A stretch of 64,000 bases of DNA from contig JAIXWF010000011.1 in assembly GCA_027482185.1 (NCBI GenBank), positions 1-64,000 of the forward strand, written 5' to 3'. The notes under the pieces were generated by a model that did not search any database, was not told where the DNA came from, and worked only from the letters and a program-made list of their open reading frames with translations. Shown piece by piece: positions 17,630 to 27,692 of the stretch (position 1 is the first letter of the stretch; each line of letters opens with the position of its first letter). The translations under genes were made by a program, and so were the position numbers. This DNA is from Opitutaceae bacterium. Lineage in GTDB: Bacteria > Verrucomicrobiota > Verrucomicrobiia > Opitutales > Opitutaceae.

Positions 17630-17831
17630 CCCGCGACGGACCGATCGGTCCGTGCCGGGTCGAAGCCTGGGCCGGAGGTGTCCGCCGCCGTCGGTGCCTG
17701 CTGCGCGCTCACGTTACTGCAAGCTAGGGGCGTGCGGCCGCGAAACAAGCCCGCCGGCAAACATTTCGATGCCACCGGGGGCCCCTCCCGGCCGCTTGCG
17801 CCGGCGGAAAAATGACCCACCGTCTCCGGCC

Positions 17832-18008
17832 ATGAGTTCGCATCCGACCCATTCGACGCCGGTCCCGGCTTCGGCCCCGGCCGCGGCGCCGTGGCGTCGG
17901 ATCGTGCTGGGCGCGGTCTGGCTCTACGTCGCCGCTCTCTGGTTGCTGGCCCTCGACCACACCTTCCACTGGGGCCTCTTCGGCCCGACGGTGCCGCCGC
18001 AACCCTGA
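17832..18008 (+). CDS. Small single-pass membrane protein, hypothetical
   Basis: This ORF encodes 58 residues: a Pro/Ala/Ser-rich N-terminus of about 20 residues, then one hydrophobic helix (IVLGAVWLYVAALWLLAL, about 24-41), then a short tail rich in aromatic residues (HTFHWGLFGPTVPPQP). It sits alone between the divergent ClC gene and the CNNM-type gene 82 bases downstream. The codon pattern matches its neighbours and the membrane helix is well formed, so I think it is real. I recognise no family. Confidence 0.5.
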   Translation: MSSHPTHSTPVPASAPAAAPWRRIVLGAVWLYVAALWLLALDHTFHWGLFGPTVPPQP

Positions 18009-18089
18009 GTTTCCCGGGCGGGCGGCTTTTCGCCCCGGTTGACGCCGTCGGCCTTGGCCCGGACGGTCGACCGCGCCCCGCTTTTCCGC

Positions 18090-19406
18090 ATGACGAATCT
18101 CCTCCTCGAAGCCGCGATCATTTTCTGCCTCCTGCTCGCCAACGGCGTGTTTGCGATGGCCGAGATCGCACTCGTGTCGTCCCGCAAAGGCCGGCTCAAG
18201 AAGCTGGCAGCGGACGGCCAGCCCGGCGCGGCCGCCGCGCTCGCTCTCGCGCAGGAACCGACCCGTTTCCTTTCCACCGTCCAGATCGGCATCACGCTCG
18301 TGGGCATCTTCGCCGGCGCCTACGGCGGGGCCACGCTGTCGCAGTCGGCCGCGGAGCTCGTTGCCACCGTGCCGTTCCTCGAACCCTACAGCCGCGCGAT
18401 CGGCCTCGTGCTGGTCGTCGGCGCGATCACCTTCGCCTCGCTGGTCATCGGCGAACTGGTGCCGAAACGCATCGGTCTCTCCAACCCCGAGCGCAAAGCC
18501 ATGCTCGTTGCCGCCCCGATGGCGGCGCTCTCCCGGCTCGCCGCCCCCGCCATCTGGCTGCTCACGGCCGCGTCCGACGCCGCAATGAAGCTGCTCCGCC
18601 TCGGCCGCGAAACCGAGGCCCCGCCTTCCGAGGAAGAGGTCTCGCAGCTGATCGAGCAGGGCGCCGCCGCCGGCGTTTTCCACCACTCGGAGCGCGGTAT
18701 GGTCGAGGGCGTCCTCCGCCTCGATGCCCGTCCGGTCACCGACATCATGACGCGGCGCAACCGCATCGTCTTTCTCAACGCCGCCGACCCCGACGAAACC
18801 AATTGGCGCAAAATGGTCACGAGCGCCCATTCCCACTTCCCCGTCTACGAAGGCACCCGCGACCACATTCTCGGCATGGTCGCCGTGAAAGCACTCTGGG
18901 CCAACGCCGCCATCGGCGTACCCGGCCACCTGCGCGACCACGTGACCAAGCCGCTCTTCGTCCCGCGCACCGCCAACCTCGTGCAGCTGCTCGAGACCTT
19001 CAAGGCCTCGGGCAAGCACACGGCCCTCGTGACCGACGAGTACGGCAGTATCCAGGGCATGGTGACGCTTATCGACGTGATGGAGGCGATCGTCGGCGAC
19101 CTGCCGGCTGCGGATGCGGGCGCCGTCCCCGACGCCGTCCAGCGCGACGACGGTTCCTGGCTGGTCGACGCCGCGATGGAGACGGCGGAACTGCGCCGGC
19201 GCTTCGGCTTCGGCCCCCTGCCCGGCGAAACCGCGGGCGGTTTCGAGACGCTCGGCGGCTTCGTGCTCGCCCAACTCGGCCGCATCCCGCAGGCGGGCGA
19301 AGGCTTCGTCTGGGGCGGCTGGCGTTTCGAGGTCGTGGACCTCGACGGCAACCGCGTCGACAAGGTCCTGCTCCAGCGCGCCGCCCCGGCGGGCCCGGCC
19401 GCCTGA
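18090..19406 (+). CDS. CNNM/CorC-type membrane protein (DUF21, CBS pair, transporter-associated domain)
   Basis: The 438-residue protein has the hemolysin-C/CorB-like order. A DUF21 membrane domain with about three or four helices (about 1-195) includes FLSTVQIGITLVGIFAGAYG and ELVPKRIGLSNPE. A CBS pair follows (about 200-335; VTDIMTRRNRIVFL, HFPVYEG, TDEYGSIQGMVTLIDVMEAIVGDLP). The C-terminal CorC_HlyC domain spans about 345-430. Family members handle Mg2+ or Co2+ efflux, and the older name hemolysin is misleading. ATG 18090 (MTNLLLEA) was chosen because the upstream extension is polar and would spoil the first helix. The substrate is not shown by sequence. Confidence 0.87.
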   Translation: MTNLLLEAAIIFCLLLANGVFAMAEIALVSSRKGRLKKLAADGQPGAAAALALAQEPTRFLSTVQIGITLVGIFAGAYGGATLSQSAAELVATVPFLEPYSRAIGLVLVVGAITFASLVIGELVPKRIGLSNPERKAMLVAAPMAALSRLAAPAIWLLTAASDAAMKLLRLGRETEAPPSEEEVSQLIEQGAAAGVFHHSERGMVEGVLRLDARPVTDIMTRRNRIVFLNAADPDETNWRKMVTSAHSHFPVYEGTRDHILGMVAVKALWANAAIGVPGHLRDHVTKPLFVPRTANLVQLLETFKASGKHTALVTDEYGSIQGMVTLIDVMEAIVGDLPAADAGAVPDAVQRDDGSWLVDAAMETAELRRRFGFGPLPGETAGGFETLGGFVLAQLGRIPQAGEGFVWGGWRFEVVDLDGNRVDKVLLQRAAPAGPAA

Positions 19407-19442
19407 TGGCGCGGCCCGGCCGAACGTCGGGCTCCGCCCGCC

Positions 19443-22130
19443 TCAGTCGATCGTGTACGGTTCCTGCACCTCGTCGCTCTCGACTTGGGCCGAGGTGAGC
19501 GTGACGAGGCTGCGCAGCGACGTGAAGTGCTGGCTGAGGTCGAAATCGCCGCCGAGGCCGCCGATGAGTTTGTCGAACAGATCCTTCTTCGACGCCTTCA
19601 GCGCCTGGATGCGTTCCTCGATCGTGCCCGCCGTGACCATGCGGTACACGAAGACCGTGTTCGTCTGGCCGATGCGGTGCACGCGGTCGACGGCCTGCGC
19701 CTCGACCGCCGGATTCCACCACGGATCGAGCAGGAAAACGTAATCCGCGGCGTGCAGCGTGATGCCCGTGCCCGCCGCCTTAAGCGAAACCAGCATCGCG
19801 GCGGCGCCCGGCGCCTGTTGGAACGATTGCACCGGCTTGAGCCGGTCCAGCGTCATGCCCGTGAGTTCGTAGCGCGGCAGGTCCGGGAAAGTCTTCGCCA
19901 GCGCCTCGCGCACGCGGTCGAGCAGCATCACGAACTGCGAAAAGATCACGACCTTGTGCCCGCTGCCGACGATCTCGGTGAGCTTCTCGACGAGCAGGTT
20001 GAGTTTGCCGGAATCCGTCACCGGCGCCTTGAGCCACGGCAGCATGTCCGGGTCGCAGCAGGTTTGCCGGAGACGCGTGAGCAGCGCGAGGAAACCGAAC
20101 GACTTCTCGCGCATCGCCGCGCCGACGTCGTCGCCGAGACGTTCCAATCCCTCGGAGCAAATCCGGGCGTACTCCGCGCGCTGCACATCCGTCAGCGGGC
20201 AGATCAGGTCCATCTCGACCTTCGGCGGCAGCTCCGTCGCGACTTCCTTCTTGGTGCGGCGGAGGATGAACGGCGCAAGCTGCGCCCGCAGGCGCGTCAG
20301 CGTGCCCTCGCGGTCGGCGTTGAGCGCCGATTCGAACGAGGCCCGCGAACCCAGCAGGCCGGGCAGCAGGAACCGGAAAATGCTCCAGAGATCGAGCTGG
20401 CGGTTTTCCAGCGGCGTGCCCGTGAGCACGATCCGGTGCCGCGAGCGCACGGCGAAGCAGGTCTGCGTGATCTTCGCGTCCGGATTCTTGATGAACTGGC
20501 CCTCGTCCAGCACGGCGTAGCCGAACTCCGTCTCCGCGAGCAACGCGCGGTGCTTGCGCAGCTGCGTGTAGCTCGCGAGCCAGACCACGGCGTCGGTCCG
20601 GTGCTTGAAATCGTGCCCCGTCTTGAGGACGTCGACCGGCGAGCCGGGGAAAAACTTCGCCATCTCCTCGCGCCACACCGGCACGACGCTCGCGGGGCAG
20701 ACGATCAGGCTGGGCCGGTCGCCGATCGGCCGGGCCGCCAGAAGCGAGAGGACCTGCAGCGTCTTGCCGAGGCCCATTTCGTCGGCGAGCAGGCCGTGGC
20801 AGCCGACGTCGCAGAGGTGGTGCATCCACTCGACGCCGCGGCGCTGGTAGGGACGCAGCAACTCGGGGAGCGCCGGCGGCTCCGGCGGCGCGGCGAGCAC
20901 GCTGCGGCGCCACTCCTCGATCTCGGGGGTGAGCGTGAGCTTGAGCCGCGCGTCGCTGAACAGGGAAAAAATGAGGTAGGGCGAAAGCGCGCCGCCGTCG
21001 GCCGCGCCCGCGGGTTGCGTTTCCTCGACGTTCCGCTGCCACGCGCTGTAGCTGTCCCATTTGTCCTGCGGCAAGGCCACGATGCCGAGGCTCGGGATGA
21101 TCACGGGCTGGCCGTTGCGTTTGAGCAGCGCGTTGACCTCGCTGTCGGTCAGCATCCGTTCGCCGGCGCGGAAAATCCAGCGGAGGTTGAGCGCGGCGAC
21201 GTCGCCGCCGCCCCGGCCCGGCGCCGCGCGCTCGGCCACCGCCTCGATCTCCACGACGCGCGTGCCCTTGAGCAGATTCGCGGCCTTGTCGTCGAGCTCG
21301 ACGGTGAAGAGCCGGCGCCACGCCGGCAGCACCGTGCGGAGAAAATTCGGGATCTCGACCAGCGACTCCATCGTGTAGACGCCGGTGTCCTGATGGTAAT
21401 GGAAGTGCGCCTTCCGCGCGTACGCGGCCAAGCCGATGAGTTTCGCGCGCTCGCCGGAACTCACGTGGCTGCCGTCCGCGTGCGCGTCGGGACCGAGCGC
21501 CGGATGCTTGGTCTTCTTGTCGGCGTCGAGCCACGTCGCCTGGAAAGTCAGGCCGCTCGTCTTGGTCTTGAACACGAGCACGAGGGTCCGCGAAGGCCCG
21601 CTCGCGGCCGAACCCGGACGGGCGGTTGCCGCCCCGGCGCCGGCCGGTCGCGGCGCGGGACCGCGGTCGTGGTTGATCGGGGCGAGTTTCGCGGGTGTCG
21701 CCGGATGGATGCCGTTGCGGTGGCCGATGGAGCCCTCCGGCGGGTGATGCGCGGATCCGTTGCCCCCGTGCGCCTTCGGCGGATCCTCGGGCAGCGGGGA
21801 AATCTCGTCGGCCACCAGTTCCTCGATCTCGTGCAGACCGGCGACCGCCAGGGCATGGGCCAATTCCCGGTCGGTCGAAGAGGAACGCACGCTCATGCCT
21901 TCGGCCGTCCATTCGATCACCGCATACTCGTCCTTCTTCTCGATCCGGCGGTGGACGATCGCGTCCTTGTCCGTCAATTCCAGTTCCCGCACCTGCCCGT
22001 CGCGGTAGATCTGCCGGCCCTGTTCCAACTGGGCCTCGGTGAAGGCCTCGGTCCAGTCGTTCTCCAGCTTGGAGAACCAGAACTCGAGCGAATGCGGGGT
22101 ATAGACGCGCTTGGGGCCGTGGGACTGCAT
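19443..22130 (-). CDS. SNF2-family DNA-dependent ATPase (Swi2/Snf2, HepA-like)
   Basis: The 895-residue protein carries both RecA-like helicase lobes. Motif I is DEMGLGKT (450-457), the DEAH-type box reads DEGQ (542-545), motif III is LTGTPLENR, and the C-terminal lobe has FSQFVMLLDR, SLKAAGTGITLHAAD and DRVHRIGQT. A Pro/Ala/Gly-rich linker (about 113-180) separates these from an N-terminal region that resembles a SWIM domain but lacks its cysteines (VRSSSTDRELAHAL, about 81-94). Such enzymes remodel protein-DNA complexes, for example removing stalled RNA polymerase. Start MQSHGPK is preferred; another ATG lies 15 codons upstream. It is convergent with the CNNM gene. Confidence 0.9.
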   Translation of the reverse strand: MQSHGPKRVYTPHSLEFWFSKLENDWTEAFTEAQLEQGRQIYRDGQVRELELTDKDAIVHRRIEKKDEYAVIEWTAEGMSVRSSSTDRELAHALAVAGLHEIEELVADEISPLPEDPPKAHGGNGSAHHPPEGSIGHRNGIHPATPAKLAPINHDRGPAPRPAGAGAATARPGSAASGPSRTLVLVFKTKTSGLTFQATWLDADKKTKHPALGPDAHADGSHVSSGERAKLIGLAAYARKAHFHYHQDTGVYTMESLVEIPNFLRTVLPAWRRLFTVELDDKAANLLKGTRVVEIEAVAERAAPGRGGGDVAALNLRWIFRAGERMLTDSEVNALLKRNGQPVIIPSLGIVALPQDKWDSYSAWQRNVEETQPAGAADGGALSPYLIFSLFSDARLKLTLTPEIEEWRRSVLAAPPEPPALPELLRPYQRRGVEWMHHLCDVGCHGLLADEMGLGKTLQVLSLLAARPIGDRPSLIVCPASVVPVWREEMAKFFPGSPVDVLKTGHDFKHRTDAVVWLASYTQLRKHRALLAETEFGYAVLDEGQFIKNPDAKITQTCFAVRSRHRIVLTGTPLENRQLDLWSIFRFLLPGLLGSRASFESALNADREGTLTRLRAQLAPFILRRTKKEVATELPPKVEMDLICPLTDVQRAEYARICSEGLERLGDDVGAAMREKSFGFLALLTRLRQTCCDPDMLPWLKAPVTDSGKLNLLVEKLTEIVGSGHKVVIFSQFVMLLDRVREALAKTFPDLPRYELTGMTLDRLKPVQSFQQAPGAAAMLVSLKAAGTGITLHAADYVFLLDPWWNPAVEAQAVDRVHRIGQTNTVFVYRMVTAGTIEERIQALKASKKDLFDKLIGGLGGDFDLSQHFTSLRSLVTLTSAQVESDEVQEPYTID

Positions 22131-22266
22131 CAGCCTAAAAACGGAGGAACGTAGGTTGGGGAAAGTCGGGTGCAATCCCGAATTTCACGCGGGCGAGATT
22201 CGATCATGCGCGGAAGCAAACGTGCCCGCGGTTCCAGCCGAAAGGGTGCCAACGCGGCGCCGTGCG

Positions 22267-23556
22267 TCATTTTCCCGGCCGCGCCAGCTCCTCGCGCACC
22301 GCCGCCAGCGTGCGTGCGACCGCCCCGCCGTTGGCGGTTTGCCACGCCGCGCCCGCCGCCGCCAGCCGCGCCCGCGCCGCCGCGTCGCCGAGCAACCGTG
22401 GCACCGCGGCCGCCAAATCCGCCGCATCCGCGACCTCGACCGCGGCGCCGCGCGCCTTCAGGTCCTGCGCGATCGCGCGGAAATTGCCCATGCCCGGACC
22501 GAACACCATCGGCCGCGCCAGCGCCGCCGCCTCGACCGGGGTCTGGCCTTCCGTGTGCGGGGCGAGGCTCTTGCCGACGAAGACGAGATCCGCGAGTTGC
22601 GTGAACTTCCGCAGTTCCCCGGTGGTATCGCCCACCGCCACGTCCACTTCTCCGGTCGCCGCCCCGCGCGAACGGAAATGGCATCGCAGGTCCTTCTCCT
22701 GCGCCAACCACGCCGCCAATTCGCCTCGCCGCTCCGCATGCCGCGGCACCAGCAGCAGGCTCACGCGCACCCCGGATCCGCGTGCCGCCCGCCACGCCGC
22801 CAGCAGCGCCGCCTCTTCGCCGGGCCACGTCGACGACCCCAGCAGCACCAGGCCTTCGCCGAGGCCGAGCTCGCGCCGAAGCTGCGCCCGCTCGGCGTCC
22901 GTCAGCGGCACGATCTTCACGTCGAGTTTGATATTGCCGGTCGTCGCCACCCGCTCCGCCGGCATCCCCAGCTCCACAAATCGCGCCGCATCCTGCCCGG
23001 AACAGGCGAGCAGCCGCGTCACGCCGCGGAACATGAACCGCGCCGCCGCCGGCCAGCGCCGCAGGCGCGCGTAGCTGCGGTCGGACATCCGGGCGTTGAA
23101 GTTAAGCACCGGCACGCCCCGCGCCGCCGCCTGCGCCAAGTGCTCGGGCCAGCGTTCCCCTTCGGCCAACAGGACGAAATCCGGATCGATCCGGCGCCAC
23201 GCCCGCGCCGAGCACGGCCACGCATCGAGGGGAAAGTAGCCGGTGCCGAGCACGTGACCGGAATAGCGGTCCAGCGCCAGCTGACGCCCCGTGCTCGTCG
23301 TCGTGGTCAGGAACACCTCCGCGCCCGCCGCGCGCAGGCCTTCGAGCACCGGTCCGATCGCCAGCATCTCGCCGACGCTCACTGCTTGCAGCCAGATGCG
23401 CGGCCGGCCCGGCTGCTTCGGCGGCAGCGGCGGCAGCGCCCCGAACCGATGCGCGAAATCGCGTCCGTAGCCGCCCCGGCGCCGCATCCGCAGGAGGTAG
23501 GCCGGGGCCAGCACCAACAGCACGGGAACGAAAAGCACTCGGTAAAACCACAGCAT
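22267..23556 (-). CDS. waaA: 3-deoxy-D-manno-octulosonic acid (Kdo) transferase
   Basis: The 429-residue protein transfers Kdo from CMP-Kdo to lipid A precursor at the cytoplasmic face of the inner membrane. It begins with the WaaA-type membrane anchor (MLWFYRVLFVPVLLVLAPAY). The N-lobe has WLQAVSVGEM (about 55-64) with the catalytic Glu of the GT-B/GT30 family, and the C-lobe has GSSTWPGEEAALLAAW, LVPRHAERR and FVGKSLAPHTEGQTPVEAAA. The start lacks any extension before the anchor; the longer ORF start at 23718 would bury it. It is divergent from the M16 peptidase. With lpxD in the same window it confirms a lipid A-bearing outer membrane. Confidence 0.9.
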   Translation of the reverse strand: MLWFYRVLFVPVLLVLAPAYLLRMRRRGGYGRDFAHRFGALPPLPPKQPGRPRIWLQAVSVGEMLAIGPVLEGLRAAGAEVFLTTTTSTGRQLALDRYSGHVLGTGYFPLDAWPCSARAWRRIDPDFVLLAEGERWPEHLAQAAARGVPVLNFNARMSDRSYARLRRWPAAARFMFRGVTRLLACSGQDAARFVELGMPAERVATTGNIKLDVKIVPLTDAERAQLRRELGLGEGLVLLGSSTWPGEEAALLAAWRAARGSGVRVSLLLVPRHAERRGELAAWLAQEKDLRCHFRSRGAATGEVDVAVGDTTGELRKFTQLADLVFVGKSLAPHTEGQTPVEAAALARPMVFGPGMGNFRAIAQDLKARGAAVEVADAADLAAAVPRLLGDAAARARLAAAGAAWQTANGGAVARTLAAVREELARPGK

Positions 23557-23683
23557 CGGAGCAGGCCATTGGCCGCAAATTCGGCCCGCGGGCGCAAAGA
23601 AAATCCGGCCGGCACCGCGCCGCAAAACCGAGTCCGCCCTTTTCAGCCGCGCCGATTCGTGCACCGTGGACGGACTCTTTCCC

Positions 23684-26512
23684 ATGCGCGCCGTCCTTCG
23701 CCTGTTCGCCCTGCTCACGGTTTCCAGCCTCGCTTTCGGCGCCGCGCCGCCTTTCGCGCACGAGGCCAGCGACCTCGCCCCCGACCCGCAGGCCCGCTAC
23801 GGCAAACTCCCCAACGGCCTCCGCTACGTCGTCCGCGCCAACCGCGAGCCGCGCGACCGCGCCTCCTTCCGCCTCCTCGTCAACGCCGGCGCCGTCCACG
23901 AAACCGAGAACCAACTCGGCCTCGCGCACTTCCTCGAGCACCTCGCGTTCAACGGCACCGAACACTACCCGCCCGGCACCCTGATCGAGTTCTTCCAGCG
24001 CATGGGCATGAACTTCGGCGGCGACACCAACGCGAGCACTTGGTTCACCCGCACGCTCTACCTCATCGAGCTCCCCGACACCAAGGCCCCCACCCTCGCC
24101 GAGGGCCTCAAGGTCTTCCGCGACTACGCCGGCGGCATGCTGCTCAACGAAACGGAAATCGAGAAAGAGCGCGGCATCATTTTGAGCGAAAAACGCAGCC
24201 GCGACTCCGTCGGCCAACGGACCTGGCTCGCGACCAACAATTTCTACACCGCCGGCACGATGTTCGCCCGGCGCGATGTCATCGGCACCGACCAAAGCCT
24301 GCGCACGATGCCGCGCGCCGAGTTCGTCGACTACTACCGCACGTGGTACCGGCCCGAGCGGATGGCCGTTGTCGCCGTCGGCGATTTCGATCCCGCCGCG
24401 GTCGAGGCGCAGATCATCGCCGCGTTCGGCGACTTCAAGGCCGCCGCCCCCGCCCGCCCCGAACCCGCCCTCGGCCGCGTCGCCCACGCCGACGGCGTCC
24501 ATCCCTTCGTCCACCTCGAGCCCGAGGCCCCGTCGACCGGCGTTACGCTTGCCACCGTCTTGCCGTATCAGGCGGAGCCCGACACCGGCGCCAACCGCCT
24601 GAAATATCTGCCGCGCCAGCTCGCCCACGCCATCGTCAACCGCCGGCTTTCGATCCTGGCGAAACAGGAAGGCGCGCCCTTCACCTCCGGTTCCGCCGGC
24701 GCCGGCGAAGCCTACGACACGTACCGCCAGACGTCCCTCTCGCTCACCTGCCGCGCCGACCAGTGGACCGCCGCCCTCGGCGTCGCCGAACAGGAACTCC
24801 GGCGCGCCCTCACCCACGGTTTCCAGCCCGCCGAACTCGCCGAAATCGTCGCGAACTTCCGCAACAGTCTCCGGCAGGCCGTGACCCGCGCGCCGACGCG
24901 CCGTTCCGATGCCATCGCCGACGAATTCGCGGAGGCCTTGCTCGAGGACGACGTCGTCACCACCGCCGAGGCCGATCTCGCCCTCTACGGCCCGGCCTTG
25001 GAAAAAATCACCGTCGACGACTGCGTCGCCGCCCTGCGGGAGGCGTGGAGTCCGCGCCACCGCCTCGTCGTCGTCACCGGCAACGCCCAACTCCCCGCCG
25101 GCGACGCCGGCCGCGAGCTCGTCGGCCGGACCTACGCCGCCTCGCTCGCGGTACCGGTCGCCGCCCCCGCCGCCATCGCCGAGGCCGTGTGGGCGTACAC
25201 CGACTTCGGCCCCGCCGGCAAAATCGCGAAACGCGAGTCCATCGCCGACCTCGGCATCACGCTCCTGACGTTCGCCAACGGCGTCCGCCTCAATCTGAAG
25301 CCGACCGATTTCCAGGCCAACCGTATCCTCACGTCCCTGCGCATCGGCTCCGGTCAATTGACCGAGCCCCGCGACCGGCCCGGTTTGGCGTTCTACGCGG
25401 GCCGCATCTATAACGAAGGCGGCCTTGGCCGCCACAGCGCCGACGAACTGCGCCGCGTACTGGCCGGCCGCACCGTCGGCGCCAATTTCGGCATCGACGC
25501 CGATGCCTTCACCGTCGGCGGCTCCACCAACCGCGCCGACTTGCTGCTCCAGTTGCAACTCACGACCGCCCGCCTCACCGATCCGGGTTTCCGGCCCGAA
25601 GCCGCGCGCCAGGTCCGGAAGGCGATCGACCAGATCTACCTGAGCTTCGAGCACACCGCCGCCGGCCCCTTCAATCTCGAGGTCCAGCGCCTGCTCCGCA
25701 GCGGCGACCCGCGCTTCGGCCTCCCGCCGAAGGAAGAAATGCTCCGGCGCACCCCCGAGGAGGCGAAGGCATGGATTCTGCCCCAGCTCGCGGACGGCGC
25801 CCTCGAGGTCGCCCTCGTCGGCGACTTCGATCCCGAGGCCGCGATCGACGCCGTCGCCCGCACCCTCGGCACCTTGCCCCCGCGCGCCCCCCGGCCCGCC
25901 CTCGACGAACTGCGCCGCGTGCGTTTCCCCGCCGAACCTTTCGTCCGCGACTTCACGGTCGCCACCGAAATCCCCAAAGGCGAAGTCGCGATCTTTTGGC
26001 CGACCACCGACGGCCGCGACATCCGCCGCGCCCGCCGCCTGAACATGCTCGGCGCCGTCTTCAGCGACCGCCTCCGCGTCAAGGTCCGCGAGGAACTCGG
26101 CGACGCCTACAGCCCCGGCGCCGGCAGCAGTGCCGGCGATCTGTATCCGGAATACGGTTTCATGCAGGCCGGCGTGACCGTCGATCCGCCCCGCGCCCGG
26201 CAGGTCGCGGACATCATCGTCGGCATCGCCGCCGACTTGGCGAAGGACGGCGTCACGGCCGACGAACTCGAACGCGCGCGCAAACCCGTGCTCACCAGCC
26301 TGCGGGAGTCCGCACGGACGAACGGCTACTGGCTCGGCAACGTCCTCTCCCGGGCGCAGGAAAAGCCCGAGGTCCTCGACTGGTGCCGCAATCGCTACGC
26401 GGACAACGAGGCGATCACCGCCGAGGAACTGTCCGCTTTGGCCCGCGCCTACTTCGGCGCCGACCGCGCCAGCCGCGTGACCATCTTGCCGTCGGGCAAG
26501 AAGTCGGAGTAG
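23684..26512 (+). CDS. Secreted M16-family zinc metallopeptidase (PqqL/pitrilysin type)
   Basis: The 942-residue protein has a signal peptide (MRAVLRLFALLTV, cleavage near AFGAAPP) and the inverted zinc motif HFLEH (82-86), with a downstream Glu in NETEIEKERG. It contains two complete M16 halves. The first (about 40-490) holds the active site; the second (about 500-930) keeps the fold but not the motif, as usual for this family. The role is probably degradation of small peptides in the periplasm, and E. coli PqqL is the nearest named example. ATG 23684 was preferred to a GTG six codons upstream. The gene stands alone between two divergent or convergent neighbours. Confidence 0.89.
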   Translation: MRAVLRLFALLTVSSLAFGAAPPFAHEASDLAPDPQARYGKLPNGLRYVVRANREPRDRASFRLLVNAGAVHETENQLGLAHFLEHLAFNGTEHYPPGTLIEFFQRMGMNFGGDTNASTWFTRTLYLIELPDTKAPTLAEGLKVFRDYAGGMLLNETEIEKERGIILSEKRSRDSVGQRTWLATNNFYTAGTMFARRDVIGTDQSLRTMPRAEFVDYYRTWYRPERMAVVAVGDFDPAAVEAQIIAAFGDFKAAAPARPEPALGRVAHADGVHPFVHLEPEAPSTGVTLATVLPYQAEPDTGANRLKYLPRQLAHAIVNRRLSILAKQEGAPFTSGSAGAGEAYDTYRQTSLSLTCRADQWTAALGVAEQELRRALTHGFQPAELAEIVANFRNSLRQAVTRAPTRRSDAIADEFAEALLEDDVVTTAEADLALYGPALEKITVDDCVAALREAWSPRHRLVVVTGNAQLPAGDAGRELVGRTYAASLAVPVAAPAAIAEAVWAYTDFGPAGKIAKRESIADLGITLLTFANGVRLNLKPTDFQANRILTSLRIGSGQLTEPRDRPGLAFYAGRIYNEGGLGRHSADELRRVLAGRTVGANFGIDADAFTVGGSTNRADLLLQLQLTTARLTDPGFRPEAARQVRKAIDQIYLSFEHTAAGPFNLEVQRLLRSGDPRFGLPPKEEMLRRTPEEAKAWILPQLADGALEVALVGDFDPEAAIDAVARTLGTLPPRAPRPALDELRRVRFPAEPFVRDFTVATEIPKGEVAIFWPTTDGRDIRRARRLNMLGAVFSDRLRVKVREELGDAYSPGAGSSAGDLYPEYGFMQAGVTVDPPRARQVADIIVGIAADLAKDGVTADELERARKPVLTSLRESARTNGYWLGNVLSRAQEKPEVLDWCRNRYADNEAITAEELSALARAYFGADRASRVTILPSGKKSE

Positions 26513-26524
26513 CCGGCCCCGCCG

Positions 26525-27565
26525 TCAGCGGCCGTCGCCGGAATTCCGGCCGTCCTCGGCTTCGGGCGCGGACGCGAGGTCGCCGGCTGCCGCGAGGCGC
26601 AGGTTCAGCAGGGGCAGCAGCAACAGCAGCCCCGCGACCGTGACCCCGAGCACGGCGTAGCCCGCCACGTCGTGCACCGTCCCTTCGATCGCCTCGTGGC
26701 CATAGGTGTAGGCCCAGGCGGTCAGAAACAGGCTCCGGCCGAGATTGGTCAGGAAAGCAAGCCCCAGCGCCGCCGCGACCAACAGGACTTTCTTCCAAGT
26801 CCGGTCGACGAACACCGCCGCCAAAAACGAGCCCGCAAACAGACAGGCCGTCAGCGAGCGGATCCCCGAGCACGCGTCCTCCACGCCCACGTGGTTCGGT
26901 TTGCCGCCGATCGGCGGCAGCACCAGCACGTTGCCCTGCTGCTCGATCGGCATCCCGAGAAAATCGAACACGTGCGCCACCACGGTCACCACCCGCCGCA
27001 GGAGCGCGAGGTTCACCTGGGCCTCGACGGCGGAAACCATCGGCGCCGACACCAACCAAACGACGGCAGGGAACAGAAACAGGGCCGTGAGGCGCACCCG
27101 CGGATCCTGCCGCAGCGGACCGCGCACCGGCGCTTCCGAATCCGGCGCCGCGAGGAAAATCAGGGGCAGCACGATCCCCACCATGCCCAGCGTGATGGCG
27201 AGCGTCCCGGGCTGCGACGTTCCCGCCGAGGCCCGGTAAAACGATCCGAGCAGGAAAAACAGCGCCCCGCCGGCCAGCATCGCGCCCGCCCCGAGGCGCA
27301 ACCCCCACCGCGACAAACCGGCCGCGCGCACGCTGCCCGCCGCCGCGCAGTCCCGCAGCGCCGCCGCGATCCGCGGCCACCGGTCGTACACCGTGAACGC
27401 CACGAACGCCGGCACCAACCACCCGAAGAGGTAATCCTCCTTCAACCGCCACCAATGCGACTGGTCCCATGCCGTGAAGAGCTGGAAGCCCGCCGCCAAC
27501 CCGAGCGCCGCCAGGAAAGGCGGCGGCACGCGCGAAGGCGGCGGGGGCGGCGGGACGGTGGACAT
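26525..27565 (-). CDS. Exosortase/archaeosortase-family transpeptidase
   Basis: The 346-residue integral membrane protein has about eight hydrophobic helices and the exosortase catalytic triad: Cys232 in VEDACSGIRSL, Arg277 in NLGRSLF and His298 in GTVHD. Exosortases cleave PEP-CTERM-like sorting tails of exported proteins at the cytoplasmic membrane and usually serve exopolysaccharide or surface-protein systems. The Pro-rich N-terminus (first 16 residues) precedes the first helix. The gene is divergent from an NtrC-type regulator, an arrangement reminiscent of PrsR-type control of PEP-CTERM genes. No PEP-CTERM substrate or EPS gene is visible in this window, so its targets must be encoded elsewhere. 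Confidence 0.9.
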   Translation of the reverse strand: MSTVPPPPPPSRVPPPFLAALGLAAGFQLFTAWDQSHWWRLKEDYLFGWLVPAFVAFTVYDRWPRIAAALRDCAAAGSVRAAGLSRWGLRLGAGAMLAGGALFFLLGSFYRASAGTSQPGTLAITLGMVGIVLPLIFLAAPDSEAPVRGPLRQDPRVRLTALFLFPAVVWLVSAPMVSAVEAQVNLALLRRVVTVVAHVFDFLGMPIEQQGNVLVLPPIGGKPNHVGVEDACSGIRSLTACLFAGSFLAAVFVDRTWKKVLLVAAALGLAFLTNLGRSLFLTAWAYTYGHEAIEGTVHDVAGYAVLGVTVAGLLLLLPLLNLRLAAAGDLASAPEAEDGRNSGDGR

Positions 27566-27692
27566 GGACCGGCAAGCGAAAGCGCCGCCGCGCCGGACGC
27601 GAGTCCGTTCCGCCGGCCCGGATCCACGTCGCCGGCTGCGACTGATTTGTTGTCAATCCGGCAACTTTCGTTGTCGTTTCGACCTCACTGCC

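Noticed and set aside
23102-25654. An 850-codon minus-strand frame opposite the M16 peptidase and overlapping the Kdo transferase gene
   Set aside because: It mixes antisense to one gene with a shifted frame of another and cannot be a real protein.
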